This document shows positions 17,239-26,605 of a stretch of 64,000 nucleotides of DNA, piece by piece. Within the stretch, counting starts at the first letter, position 1, and each line of letters opens with the position of its first letter. The position numbers were made by a program, and so were the translations under genes. The notes under the pieces were generated by a model. The model did no database searches, was not told the DNA's origin, and was given only the letters and a program-made list of their open reading frames with translations. Origin of the DNA: Natronorubrum halalkaliphilum (GTDB lineage Archaea; Halobacteriota; Halobacteria; Halobacteriales; Natrialbaceae); NCBI RefSeq assembly GCF_009834785.1, contig NZ_WUYX01000019.1, forward strand, positions 42,248-106,247. Direction: 5' to 3'.

Positions 17239-17730
17239 ATGGCAGACTGTCCACTTGCCGACGACTGTCCGAGCTTCTCCGAACGGATTTCGGGAATGGG
17301 GTGCCAACACTACGGTGACCGGGGTGGCAAGGAGTGGTGTAACCACTACAGCCAGCCCATCGAGGATCTGAAGACGCAGCCGGTCAAACCCGGCGAAGAG
17401 GTCGTCATCGACGTCGTCGACATGCACGAAAGCGGTGCCGGTGTGGGTCGAACCGACGACGGGTTCATCGTCATGGTCGACGGCGTCCTGCCGGAGGCCC
17501 GCGCTCGCGTCGAGATCACGCGAGTCCACAGCAATCACGCACGCGCAGAAGAGCTCGAACTGCTTCCGATGGAGGCAGACGACGAGGACGACGAGACGGA
17601 CGCCGACGCCGGCGAAGACACCGGTGCGGACCAAGAGGGCGACGGTCCCTCCGAAGACGAATCGGAGGGTTCCGACAAGAGCAACCGCCGCGAACGGCTC
17701 GGCAGTCGCGATAACTTCTGGGGCTCGTAA
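17239..17730 (+). CDS. TRAM domain protein with N-terminal cysteine cluster
   Basis: A 163-residue likely RNA-binding protein. The first 35 residues hold several cysteines (CPLADDCPSF, GMGCQHYG, EWCNHY) that could bind zinc; the TRAM domain spans about residues 48-112 (VKPGEEVVIDVVDMHESGAG, RTDDGFIVMVDG, ARVEITRV); the last 50 residues are a low-complexity acidic tail ending RLGSRDNFWGS. TRAM domains bind tRNA or act as archaeal RNA chaperones. The ATG at 17239 starts the cysteine cluster. Divergent from etfB. Confidence 0.87.
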   Translation: MADCPLADDCPSFSERISGMGCQHYGDRGGKEWCNHYSQPIEDLKTQPVKPGEEVVIDVVDMHESGAGVGRTDDGFIVMVDGVLPEARARVEITRVHSNHARAEELELLPMEADDEDDETDADAGEDTGADQEGDGPSEDESEGSDKSNRRERLGSRDNFWGS

Positions 17731-17806
17731 CTCGCCTCGAGTCCGGTTCCGTCGAGTGGACAGTCAACGGAGCCCTATCGCTGTTCTCACCGTGATTTTG
17801 CAATAA

Positions 17807-17827
17807 GACGTAAGTACCAGTTACGTC
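17807..17827. promoter_or_regulatory. Inverted repeat before the DUF4129-DUF58 operon
   Basis: Perfect 7-bp arms GACGTAA (17807-17813) and TTACGTC (17821-17827) with a 7-bp spacer, 17 bp before the ATG at 17844 and adjacent to an A/T-rich TTTGCAATAAG element. A candidate operator for the four-gene operon; the regulator is unknown. Confidence 0.5.
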
Positions 17828-17843
17828 AACAGTAGCGCAATTG

Positions 17844-19763
17844 ATGGCGGCTGGATCGGACATTGGACGACGACTGCTTGCAATCGGTGCGGTTTGCTGT
17901 GCGGTGTGTGGACTGCTTCTCGCTGCGAGTGCGATGCCGATGCTGGCATCGGAATCGCCGGCAAACGACTTCCTCGACGGCGGTGGCGGTGAACAGGAAT
18001 CGATGGAGCCGGCGAATGTACCAGCGCAGGAAGCCCACTCAGCAGGCGACACCGAGTCCGAGCAACGCACTGAGACCGGCGATGACGGGACCTCCGAATC
18101 GAGTGCGGCGGCTGACGAAAGCGCAACTGGCGATGGCGTCCCCGAGGAGTCGACCGATGCACTGGCGACCGGCGAATCCGACTCGCCCGCCGCTGCACTC
18201 GCCGACCGCGCCGACGAAATCGACAATTCGATCGTCGAACGCGCGCTCTACGGGCTCGCGGGACTGGTGTCTCTATTTGACGATGGCGCCGGCGCGTCGC
18301 CCGACCACTCCGGCTCGGCCGACGCAGCGCCGGACGACCCAGCGTCGGATGATGCTGACATCCCCGCCGATTCCGATGTCGCCGCCGATGCCGAAACGGA
18401 GACCGATGCCGAAGGCAGTCTCGCCGAAGCCGGCGTCGACGGCGAGTTCGGCGACCTGCTCGACTCGTCCGTCGATTCCGGTGAATTTGCGGAGGACTCG
18501 AGCGGCGAAGGTGATGATCCCGAAGCTGATGACGAGTTCGACGGCCAACCGGAATCGGCCGACGACGCTGACGGCGAGGGAAGCGACGGCTCCGATACGG
18601 ACGATGGTTCCTGGGACGGCGACACTGACGACTCCGATAGCGACGGTTGGAGCGACCACGAGGACGGAGCGGCTGACGGCGAGCAAGACGGCTCGAGCGA
18701 ATCTGACGGCGACGAACGGACGGGAAGCGGTGACGACTGGGACGGAAGTGACGGTGAGAGCGACAGTGACGGTGAGAACGAATGGGACGGCAGCGATGAT
18801 GGGGCGGATACGGACGATGAGCAGGGTGCCGACGATGGTGGATACGAGGGCGGAGATGAAGTCGATGAGGACGCCTCCGAGCGGGATCAAGAACACGAGA
18901 CGGAGGGCGAGTCAGCCGACGGCGAGACTCGAGACGACGAACCTGGATCGGAGACGGACGGTGATGACGACGGTAGCGACACCGGTGATGCGGACGATAC
19001 TGACGACGACGGCGACGAAGGGGGGACGACCGCCGAAGACGGCGGCGACGAATCCGCGCTCGAGGACGCCGTTCCCGGACTCTCCGCAGGAGACATCACG
19101 ACCGCCCTCGTCGCGCTCGCGCTGTTGATCCTCGGCTACCTCTGTTACACGCGCAGGTGGCTGCTCGGCGCGGTCCTCTCGATTCCGGGACGGCTCGTCT
19201 CCCTCGCGCTGACGGCCGTGGTCGCCTGTTCCCAGGCCCTCGAGCGCGCGATCCGAGCGCTTCGCGGACTGCGATCGATCGCCGACTTGCCGGGGCTCGT
19301 ACTGGCGGCTATCGCGGGCGCGTTCCGCTCGGCGGGGACGCGAGTCCGGACCGTTCGCTCGTCGCTCTTCGGGGACGAGACCACGGGTGAGGGCGACGAG
19401 GGCGACGAAACGCACGTTCCCGCTCGCCAGCGCATCCGGCGGGCCTTCGAGAGCGTGATCGACGCCTCGCCGATGTACCGCGGACGCGTCGCGACGGCGA
19501 CACCGTCGGACGTCGCCCGCAGTGCCAGGAATGCCGGCGCGCCGGACGGTCCCGTCGAGACGATTACCGACTCCTTCCGCGACGTCGAGTACGGCGACCG
19601 CGACCCCGAATCGTACCTCGAGCGGACGACGACCGCTCACGATCGGTTGCGCTCGACGCTCGAGTCGACGGAGACGGAGGAGGCAGCCGAAGCGGATGGA
19701 ACGGATGGAACCAGTGGGACGGATAGCACGAATTCAAACCCGGAGGCGGATCCCGGTGAGTAG
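17844..19763 (+). CDS. Acidic envelope protein with C-terminal DUF4129-like domain
   Basis: A 639-residue protein. Residues 8-36 form a hydrophobic signal/anchor; about residues 147-412 are an extreme low-complexity tract of Asp, Gly, Ser and Glu; two hydrophobic helices (about 417-470) follow; the cytoplasmic C-terminus carries a DUF4129-like segment (ITDSFRDVEYGDRDPESYLE, about 572-595). ATG 17844 is preferred to TTG 17841. It is first of four overlapping genes and ends inside the next gene's start region (8-bp overlap). The DUF4129/DUF58/MoxR association is widespread and thought to concern envelope maintenance; its mechanism in archaea is unknown. Confidence 0.75.
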   Translation: MAAGSDIGRRLLAIGAVCCAVCGLLLAASAMPMLASESPANDFLDGGGGEQESMEPANVPAQEAHSAGDTESEQRTETGDDGTSESSAAADESATGDGVPEESTDALATGESDSPAAALADRADEIDNSIVERALYGLAGLVSLFDDGAGASPDHSGSADAAPDDPASDDADIPADSDVAADAETETDAEGSLAEAGVDGEFGDLLDSSVDSGEFAEDSSGEGDDPEADDEFDGQPESADDADGEGSDGSDTDDGSWDGDTDDSDSDGWSDHEDGAADGEQDGSSESDGDERTGSGDDWDGSDGESDSDGENEWDGSDDGADTDDEQGADDGGYEGGDEVDEDASERDQEHETEGESADGETRDDEPGSETDGDDDGSDTGDADDTDDDGDEGGTTAEDGGDESALEDAVPGLSAGDITTALVALALLILGYLCYTRRWLLGAVLSIPGRLVSLALTAVVACSQALERAIRALRGLRSIADLPGLVLAAIAGAFRSAGTRVRTVRSSLFGDETTGEGDEGDETHVPARQRIRRAFESVIDASPMYRGRVATATPSDVARSARNAGAPDGPVETITDSFRDVEYGDRDPESYLERTTTAHDRLRSTLESTETEEAAEADGTDGTSGTDSTNSNPEADPGE

Positions 19764-20535
19764 AACGCCGTCGGCGATCGGCCTCGCGCTCGTCACGCTC
19801 CCCGCGGCGGCGCTGGTCGCCATCAGCGGGATTCTCGCGTACCGACCGGCGCTCCTGATCGAGTCGGTTCCCGAACTCCGGCCGCTCTTCGAGGCGATCA
19901 ACCCCGGGCTGGTCACGCTCACCCTCGTCGCACTGTTCGTGGTGTTTGCCCCGATACACGGACTCGTCGGCCGGCTTCGACCGTCCGCGACGACGCCGCT
20001 CACCGCGGACGGGTCCGCATCCGATACCGGCGCTCGATTCGGCAGTTCCATCGCGACCGATCAGCAGTCGGTCGTCGGCGCGTCGGCTGACGGGCGAATC
20101 ACCCTCGTGACGGCGTACGACGAGGAACCGCGCGAGACCCGAGAGAATGCGCGCGAGGCGCTCCTCGAGTCGCTGCGCCCGATCGCGGCGACGGCCTACG
20201 CGAACGCCGCCGGCTGCTCCAACGCCGACGCGACGGCGGCGATCGAAGCCGGTTCGTGGACCGACGATCCGCGCGCAGCCGCGTTCCTCGCCGGTGCCGA
20301 GGGACCGTCGACGCCGCTGTGGCTCTGGCTGTTCGACCTCGTCACCGCCGCGGATCCATTCGAACGGAGCCTGGAGCGGACGCTCGCGGAGATCGAGCGG
20401 GTGCAGGCGACGGCGACGGTTGCGGGGCCACGACGGGACGGCGCGGACGCCATAGGTACTGTCGACGCTGCGAACGGAGCGGACGATACGGACACTACGG
20501 ACGCTGCGGAACCGGCCGAGGAGGTGTCGGCGTGA
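19756..20535 (+). CDS. DUF7269-like membrane protein
   Basis: A 259-residue protein with two transmembrane helices near the N-terminus (IGLALVTLPAAALVAISGIL and LVTLTLVALFVVFAPIHGLV) and a cytoplasmic C-terminal domain containing NAREALLESLRPIAATAYAN and DPRAAAFLAG. The start is a GTG at 19756 that overlaps the previous gene by 8 bp. Position between DUF4129 and DUF58 genes matches the DUF7269 family in haloarchaeal MoxR clusters. Probably a structural partner of the DUF58 protein; function not established. Confidence 0.72.
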   Translation: MSRTPSAIGLALVTLPAAALVAISGILAYRPALLIESVPELRPLFEAINPGLVTLTLVALFVVFAPIHGLVGRLRPSATTPLTADGSASDTGARFGSSIATDQQSVVGASADGRITLVTAYDEEPRETRENAREALLESLRPIAATAYANAAGCSNADATAAIEAGSWTDDPRAAAFLAGAEGPSTPLWLWLFDLVTAADPFERSLERTLAEIERVQATATVAGPRRDGADAIGTVDAANGADDTDTTDAAEPAEEVSA

Positions 20536-21998
20536 GCGAAACGAGTCGGCAGGCACGCTGGCAGGCCGCGCTCGTGGTCGCGCTGACGTCGTGTCTGCTC
20601 GCCGTCGGACTCGGCGTCCCGGCGCTGTTTTTCCTCGCGATCGTCGCGCTGGGGTTCGTCCTCGTCGGCCAGGCGAGTTTGACGCCCGATATCGAGCGAG
20701 TCGTCGATGCCGGTGGGGAAGCTACCGAGTCCGAACGCGGCGCCGAAACCGAATCGGAGTCGAACTCGGAGTCGGAGTCAGAAACCGCGACGGCGACCGA
20801 CGCGCCCGTCCGACTCGAGCGAACGCTCGAGGAGACTCGCGTGCGGCCGGGCCAGTCGGTCACGGTGACGCTGTCGGTGACCAACGAGGGGTCTCGAGTC
20901 GTTCCGGACGTTCGTATCGTGGACGAACCGCCGGCCGACGTGCCGGTAACGAACGGCTCGCCCGCGTTCGCGACCGCCGTTTCGCCGGGCGAGACCGTCA
21001 GCCACGAGTACACGTTGACGCCGCCGCGTGGTGAGTACGAGTTCGGAACGGCGACGGTGCGACTGCGCTCGCTGCCGGCGACGGCCGTCGCGACGGCCGA
21101 ACGGGTGCCGGCCGGCGACACCGAGTTCGCCTGCGAGACGCTGCTCGACGCGTTCCCGTTTCAGGATCGAACCATCCAGTTCGTCGGCCAGACGCCGACC
21201 GACGACGGCGGGAGCGGCACCGAGTTCTTCTCGACGCGAGAGTACCGCCGCGGGGATCCGATCAACCGGATCGACTGGCATCGGTTCGCTCGAACCGGCG
21301 ACCTCGCGACCGTCGAGTACCGCGAGGAACGGTCCGTGACGATCGTCTTCGTGATCGACGACCGCCGCGAGCACCACCGCGGCGTTCCCGGCGGCGGCCC
21401 GGATTCGTTCGACTTCACCCTCTACGCCGCCTCCCGAGGCGTCGTGGCCTCGATCGAGGACGGCAACCGAACCGGCCTGGCAACGCTGTCGGGAGACGCG
21501 TGGATCGAACCGGGTGCCGGCAGCGAGGTTCGGCGACGGGCCGATAGCGTGCTCGAGGACGCCGCGGCTGACTCCGGAACGGCGGCTGATCGATCCCATC
21601 CCGTCGCGGACGGCGGCGAATCGGGTCACGCGAACCGAACTACATCGGGGAACACTCTCGACGATGACTCGCTCGCGGCCGACCTCGAGCGTCGGTTACC
21701 CCGTCGCGCACAGGTGGCGTTCTGTACGCCGCTGCTGGACGACGAGGCGGTCGATATCGTGGAAACGCTCCGGACTCGCGGCCGCGCGGTCACGGTCATC
21801 TCGCCCGACGTGACCGACGGCACCGAGACGACGGCACCCTCGGCGGGCGCTCGAATCGCGGGCCTGCGGCGAGCCAACCGGATCGACGCGCTTCGCGGTC
21901 TCGGCGCGACCGTCGTCGACTGGACGCTCGCGGAACCGATCTCGGTTGCGCTCGCGAAGTCGTTCCGCGCCGGCGGTGCCGGAGGGGGATCGAGATGA
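20532..21998 (+). CDS. DUF58 domain protein
   Basis: A 488-residue membrane protein. Two N-terminal helices (to about residue 50) are followed by an Ser/Glu-rich linker, an Ig-like CARDB domain (LEETRVRPGQSVTVTLSV), and the DUF58 signature STREYRRGDPINRIDWHRFA near residue 238, continuing into a von Willebrand A-like region (VTIVFVIDDRRE). The GTG start (GTGA) overlaps the upstream stop. DUF58 proteins are the usual clients or partners of MoxR AAA ATPases; such a gene lies at 25.5 kb. Confidence 0.88.
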   Translation: MSETSRQARWQAALVVALTSCLLAVGLGVPALFFLAIVALGFVLVGQASLTPDIERVVDAGGEATESERGAETESESNSESESETATATDAPVRLERTLEETRVRPGQSVTVTLSVTNEGSRVVPDVRIVDEPPADVPVTNGSPAFATAVSPGETVSHEYTLTPPRGEYEFGTATVRLRSLPATAVATAERVPAGDTEFACETLLDAFPFQDRTIQFVGQTPTDDGGSGTEFFSTREYRRGDPINRIDWHRFARTGDLATVEYREERSVTIVFVIDDRREHHRGVPGGGPDSFDFTLYAASRGVVASIEDGNRTGLATLSGDAWIEPGAGSEVRRRADSVLEDAAADSGTAADRSHPVADGGESGHANRTTSGNTLDDDSLAADLERRLPRRAQVAFCTPLLDDEAVDIVETLRTRGRAVTVISPDVTDGTETTAPSAGARIAGLRRANRIDALRGLGATVVDWTLAEPISVALAKSFRAGGAGGGSR

Positions 21999-23752
21999 GC
22001 GGCGATTCGGTTCCGGGTGGCAACGCCGGAGGTGGGACCCGGGCTAGAGGCGGGACTGGCACTGGAACTAGAACTGGCACTCGAGGCCCAGGCCCAGGCA
22101 GTCCCGAAGCGACTCGCCGCCGCTCGGACGCCGCCGGTACGACGTCGAAACGCACCGTCGCTCTCGAGACCGGCAAACGCGTCCTGACGACGGCTAAACG
22201 CGGGCTCTGGACGGCGCTCGCTCGACCGACGGCGAGCGACGTAGCGATGGTCGTCTGGACGCTGTCGATCGGACTTCTGGTGGGTTCGCGGCTCGTCGGC
22301 CTCGAACTCGCCGGTCTCGCGACGGGCGCGGGGCTCGGCGCGGCGCTGGCGACGATGCTGCTCGCGAGCGACCGCCCGGTCGTCCGCGGCTTCGGCGGCG
22401 CAGTTGCCGTCCCCGTCGCGGTGTTTGTCTCGTCACCGATGCTGCTGGCCGGCGCGCTCGCGGTCGCGTCCTCGGGCGTCGGGTTCTTCGCCGGACTCTC
22501 CGTCTGGGCGCTCATCATCGCCGCGCTCGCGGCGGGACTCGTCTCCTGGGATCGACTCGGAAGCGGCGGCGTTCGCCGCGGCGCGACGGGGACCATGCTG
22601 GCCGCGTTCGGTGTGCTTGCCGTCGTCGTCCTCCGGATCGTCCCCGAATCCGCCGTTCGCGACCGCGCCGGAACGGCCGCGATGGACGTGCTGGGATCCG
22701 CCGGCGAGATTCTCGTCGCGGCGGCCGACTCGTGGGCGGTCGTCTCCTTCGCCGGGCTACTCCTCGTCGCGGCGTTCGCCTCGAGTCGAACGCTCGGCTA
22801 CCTCCCGCTCGAGCGACTCGTTCCGCCCGACCGTCGCGGGTCGCTCGCGGCCGGCATCGAACGAAGCCGGTGGGGCTGTTCGCTCGCGGTTCGGGTCGCA
22901 ATCGCGCTGACGGTCGCAGCGTTCGCCGCGTCGTCGGTGACCGATCGGATCGAAAGCGTCCCGATCGCGCCCGCGGAGCTTTGCTCGGCGCTTCCCGCGC
23001 CCGCCGGAGACGTGATCGCGACGCTCGTGACGTCCTCCGGGGTGCGGATCGCCTTGCTCTCGCTCGTCGCGGTCACGCTCTCGCTCGCACTCCTCGAGTG
23101 GGTCCGCCGCGTGCTGGGGCGGAACGTCGCACGCGTTCTGGCCCGACTCGTCGCACCGGCAATCGGCGGCGCGGCCGTCGCGCTCGTGCTCGCCCGCGGA
23201 CTCTCAGAAACGGCGCTCGAGGCGGATCTCGAGGGTGCACTCGAGGGAACGGCTCCGCCGTCGGTGGTCGAGTTGCTCGGGGCGTTCCCGGCGTTCGCGA
23301 TAGCGGCGGCGATACTGGTCGCCGCGCTGTTCGTCCTCTCGTCGCTGCTGTGGTCGGTCGCGATGCTCCGCGCGCTCCGCATTCTCCCGGCGCGAGCCAT
23401 TGGGGCCGCGCTGGCGGCAGGCGCGGTGTTTTGCCTGGCGGTCGGCCTCGCCGTCGTCGGGCAGGTCGAACCCGCGATTCTCACGGCGACGGGGGCGTTC
23501 GTCCTGTGGGATATCGGCGAGTACGCGGACGGCGTTCGGACGGAACTGGGTCGCGAGGCGGCGACGCTCCGGGCGGAACTCGTCCACGTCGGCGGCTCGC
23601 TGCTGACGGGCGCGGTCGTCGCCGGCGGCGCGATAGCGTGTTACCGGTGGGTCCTGACGGACGCGTCGATCACCGATCCGGCACACGCGGCCATCGCCGT
23701 CGGAACCGGGCTGCTCGCGGTCGTGTTGGTCACCTGGGCGCTTCGCGGCTGA
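21995..23752 (+). CDS. DUF7519-like polytopic membrane protein
   Basis: A 585-residue protein. A Gly/Thr/Arg-rich N-terminus of about 65 residues precedes roughly a dozen hydrophobic helices rich in Ala, Val and Leu, with no recognisable catalytic motif. ATG overlaps the DUF58 stop (ATGA), so it is the last of four translationally coupled genes. In haloarchaeal MoxR/DUF58 clusters the large membrane protein in this place is classed as DUF7519. A channel, transporter or assembly platform role would be guesswork. Confidence 0.72.
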   Translation: MSGDSVPGGNAGGGTRARGGTGTGTRTGTRGPGPGSPEATRRRSDAAGTTSKRTVALETGKRVLTTAKRGLWTALARPTASDVAMVVWTLSIGLLVGSRLVGLELAGLATGAGLGAALATMLLASDRPVVRGFGGAVAVPVAVFVSSPMLLAGALAVASSGVGFFAGLSVWALIIAALAAGLVSWDRLGSGGVRRGATGTMLAAFGVLAVVVLRIVPESAVRDRAGTAAMDVLGSAGEILVAAADSWAVVSFAGLLLVAAFASSRTLGYLPLERLVPPDRRGSLAAGIERSRWGCSLAVRVAIALTVAAFAASSVTDRIESVPIAPAELCSALPAPAGDVIATLVTSSGVRIALLSLVAVTLSLALLEWVRRVLGRNVARVLARLVAPAIGGAAVALVLARGLSETALEADLEGALEGTAPPSVVELLGAFPAFAIAAAILVAALFVLSSLLWSVAMLRALRILPARAIGAALAAGAVFCLAVGLAVVGQVEPAILTATGAFVLWDIGEYADGVRTELGREAATLRAELVHVGGSLLTGAVVAGGAIACYRWVLTDASITDPAHAAIAVGTGLLAVVLVTWALRG

Positions 23753-23817
23753 CCACGGTCGGCTCGCGACTGGCCGGTCTCGCAACAGTTTTCGCAGTTC
23801 CCGTGCGATAATCCCGC

Positions 23818-24810
23818 ATGGAGCGACTTTCGTTGTCGAATTCGGCGTTCGAAGGTGACAACAACGCGTATCTCTTCGCGGATGGAAGCGAAACGGTGCT
23901 GATCGACACCGGCGACTGGCTGGACACGACCCGCGAGCAACTCGAGGCCGCCTTCGCGGAGCGCGACCTCAGCCTCGCCGACGTCGATCGGATCTTTCTC
24001 ACCCACTGGCACGGCGACCACGTCGGACTGGCTGACGCGATTCAGGCCGAGAGCGGTGCCGAGGTCTACGCACATTCCGCGGACGCCCCGCTCGTCGAAG
24101 GCGACGAGGACGCGTGGGAAGCGATGTACGACCGGCAACAGCAGTACTTCGAGCAGTGGGGGATGCCCGAGGCGAAACGGGACGTGCTCGTCGAGCGGAT
24201 GGCCGGCGAAGTGACCTCGAGCGAGTCGCCGACCGTAACGCCGTTCGAAGACGGCGACCGGTTCTCGTTCAACGGCCACGAACTCGAGGTCGTCCACACG
24301 TCGGGCCACGCCGCGGGACTCTCGATGTTCGAGACGACGCTCGACGGCCAACGCGAGGTCTTCTCCGGCGACGTGCTGCTCCCGGTTTACACCCCGAACG
24401 TCGGCGGCGCGGACGTTCGCGTCGACCACCCCCTCGAGAAGTACCTCCGGGCGCTGCAGGGGATCGTCGACGCCGACTACGACCGGGCGTGGCCGGGCCA
24501 CCGCGACCCGATCGACGACCCGGCCGGCCGGGCGCAGTACATCATCGATCACCACGAGGAACGGTCCTGGCGCGTCCTCGACGCGCTGGATCGGAAGGGG
24601 CCCTGCGACACCTGGACCGTCAGCGACGACCTCTTCGGCGAACTCGAGGACATCCACATCCTTCACGGCCCCGGCGAGTCCTACGCCCACCTCGAGCACC
24701 TCGAACGGGCCGGCACCGTCGTCCGCGAGGGGTCGGACTACCGACTGGCCGAGGGCGTTTCGGACGAACTCGAGGCGCGGGACGAACAGCGGTGGGCGCT
24801 CGAGTACTGA
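23818..24810 (+). CDS. Metallo-beta-lactamase-fold hydrolase with C-terminal wHTH-like region
   Basis: A 330-residue MBL-fold protein. The zinc motif THWHGDHVG lies at about residues 61-69, followed by HTSGHAAG near 160, FSGDVLL near 182 and PGHRDPI near 226, all expected metal ligands of glyoxalase-II-like hydrolases. The last 85 residues (DALDRKGPCDTWTVSDDLFG and onward) look like the winged-helix tail found in LACTB2-type members. Substrate unknown. It lies 65 bp after the DUF7519 gene in the same direction but is probably separate from that cluster functionally. Confidence 0.85.
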   Translation: MERLSLSNSAFEGDNNAYLFADGSETVLIDTGDWLDTTREQLEAAFAERDLSLADVDRIFLTHWHGDHVGLADAIQAESGAEVYAHSADAPLVEGDEDAWEAMYDRQQQYFEQWGMPEAKRDVLVERMAGEVTSSESPTVTPFEDGDRFSFNGHELEVVHTSGHAAGLSMFETTLDGQREVFSGDVLLPVYTPNVGGADVRVDHPLEKYLRALQGIVDADYDRAWPGHRDPIDDPAGRAQYIIDHHEERSWRVLDALDRKGPCDTWTVSDDLFGELEDIHILHGPGESYAHLEHLERAGTVVREGSDYRLAEGVSDELEARDEQRWALEY

Positions 24811-24857
24811 TACGCGGAGCGTCAGATTTTTAATAACTTCTGCCTGTCGTTTCTCGT

Positions 24858-25391
24858 ATGACCGGCTCCGACCTCACTACCGCGACCGAGGAGGCTCTCG
24901 AACGCTGCTCGCTCGGACGGGACGCGGATCGGCTGGCGGAGCCGCCGACGCTCGATGACGTTTATCGGGTGAACACCAACCGGGACGGCGAGCCGGTGTT
25001 CGTCCCGCTGGTCGAGATCGATCTCGAGACGACGGACGAGCCCGAGTTGGCCGCCGTCTACCGGATCGCGGCCGAGGTGATTCGGGCGGTCCATCCCGCC
25101 TGTCGCGACGAGCACGTCCGCCAGTACGATGTCGTGTTCGCGTACGGTGATACGTCGTGGTGGGACTGGGACGAAGAGCAACGGCGAATCGCGGTTCGAC
25201 CGCGGGACGCCGAGCGACTCACTCGCGAACCGGACTTCGGCCCGCCGGAACTCCGCGATCGACTCGAGGAACTCGACGACGGCGACGACGAGATACCGCC
25301 GGTCGCGTGGGGTGAGACGCTCGGTGAGTGGGAGTACTACACCGACGATGACGACTGGTCGTGGCTGTTTTTCATGGGCGGTGCCGGTTGA
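24858..25391 (+). CDS. Conserved haloarchaeal protein of unknown function
   Basis: A 177-residue soluble acidic protein that I do not recognise. Visible features are a central LAAVYRIAAEVIRAVHPACR helix, an aromatic-rich TSWWDWDEEQ segment, and an acidic, Trp/Tyr-rich tail ending SWLFFMGGAG. No metal or nucleotide motif is evident. A TTTTTAATAAC element about 27 bp before the ATG suggests a leaderless message. It faces the MoxR gene (convergent). Confidence 0.7.
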   Translation: MTGSDLTTATEEALERCSLGRDADRLAEPPTLDDVYRVNTNRDGEPVFVPLVEIDLETTDEPELAAVYRIAAEVIRAVHPACRDEHVRQYDVVFAYGDTSWWDWDEEQRRIAVRPRDAERLTREPDFGPPELRDRLEELDDGDDEIPPVAWGETLGEWEYYTDDDDWSWLFFMGGAG

Positions 25392-25500
25392 CGGTACTCC
25401 CGCGCTGTGGCGCTACTGCGGCGGTGTCGATTACTATCACTGTACGGCTACTGCCACTGCACCGGCTACTGTCACCGGGTCCGCTGTCTTCCCTCGTTGC

Positions 25501-26451
25501 TCACCCCATCGACGGCACCGGCACGCTGTTGACCGCACCCTCGACGATCGATCGCGGATCGACGCCGCGAACGTCGGCTTCCGTCGTCAGGACGATGCGA
25601 TGATCGAGCACCGAATGAACGATCGCGTGGACGTCTTCGGGAGCGACGTAGTCCCGACCCGAAATCACTGCCCGAGCACGACTCGCCTCGAACAGCCGCT
25701 GGAGCCCGCGCGGAGAGATGCCCACGTCGACCCGTTCGTCCTCGCGGGTCGCCCGACAGACGTCGACGAGATACTCTCGAATCGCCGGGTCGACCGCAAC
25801 CGCCTCCGGGACACCCTGCAGATCAAGCACTGAGTCCCGGTCGACAACGCTGCCCACGTTCGGCGTCCGTGATTCCCGACTCGCTCGGCGATCGATCAAC
25901 TCGAGTTCCCCCTCTCTGTCGGGGTACCCCATCTCGGTTTTGACCATGAACCGATCGACCTGCGCCTCGGGAAGCGGAAACGTCCCCTCCTGTTCGACGG
26001 GGTTCTGGGTCGCGATGACGAAAAACGGCTCCGGCAACTCGCGGGTTTCGCCGCCGATCGAAACCTGCCGTTCGCCCATCGCCTCGAGCAGTGCGGCCTG
26101 GGTCTTCGGCGGCGCGCGGTTGATCTCGTCGGCCAGGACGACGTTCGAAAAGATGGGGCCGGCCTCGAACGAAAACTCCCCGGCGTGTTCGTCGTAGACG
26201 TGCGTACCGGTAATGTCGGCCGGCAACAGGTCCGGCGTGAACTGGATGCGTTTGAACTCGAGATCGAGCGCGGTCGCGAGCGTCCGCGCGGTCAGCGTCT
26301 TTCCGGTCCCGGGGACGTCCTCGACGAGGACGTGGCCCTGCCCGACGACGGCGGTCAGGACGGTTTCGAACAGCTCCCGATCTCCGATCACTGCGGTCCC
26401 GATTTCGGCGAGAACGTCCTCGCACGTTCCGGCGGCTTTGGCAACGTTCAT
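25501..26451 (-). CDS. MoxR-type AAA+ ATPase
   Basis: A 316-residue AAA+ chaperone-like ATPase. Walker A is VPGTGKT (about residues 45-51), Walker B ADEIN within NVVLADEINRAPPKTQ, sensor 1 is FFVIATQNPVEQEG, and the arginine-finger region follows. The C-terminal lid contains VDVGISPRGLQRLFEASRA, typical of MoxR. Such ATPases remodel DUF58/vWA partners, matching the DUF58 operon 1.7 kb away. A TATATA box at 26476-26481 lies about 27 bp before the ATG, so the gene has its own promoter. Confidence 0.93.
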   Translation of the reverse strand: MNVAKAAGTCEDVLAEIGTAVIGDRELFETVLTAVVGQGHVLVEDVPGTGKTLTARTLATALDLEFKRIQFTPDLLPADITGTHVYDEHAGEFSFEAGPIFSNVVLADEINRAPPKTQAALLEAMGERQVSIGGETRELPEPFFVIATQNPVEQEGTFPLPEAQVDRFMVKTEMGYPDREGELELIDRRASRESRTPNVGSVVDRDSVLDLQGVPEAVAVDPAIREYLVDVCRATREDERVDVGISPRGLQRLFEASRARAVISGRDYVAPEDVHAIVHSVLDHRIVLTTEADVRGVDPRSIVEGAVNSVPVPSMG

Positions 26452-26475
26452 GCTCGCTGTCAGTCACGCAACCGG

Positions 26476-26481
26476 TATATA
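26476..26481 (-). promoter_or_regulatory. TATA box for the MoxR gene
   Basis: TATATA about 27 bp before the ATG at 26451 on the minus strand, giving an expected leaderless transcript. Confidence 0.6.
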
Positions 26482-26605
26482 GCGTTTGGCCGGCAGTCGC
26501 TCGTCGTGGTCGCTTCGTTCTCCCTCCCTTTCGACGCGGCTCGATACCGACGCGGGCCGAAGAGGTGACACATACTTAACTCGATTCGGCACGAACGGGG
26601 CGAAT

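Noticed and set aside
18280..19080. Tandem peptide repeats in the acidic DUF4129-like protein
   Set aside because: The tract is compositionally biased but I found no fixed repeat unit; low complexity is the better description.
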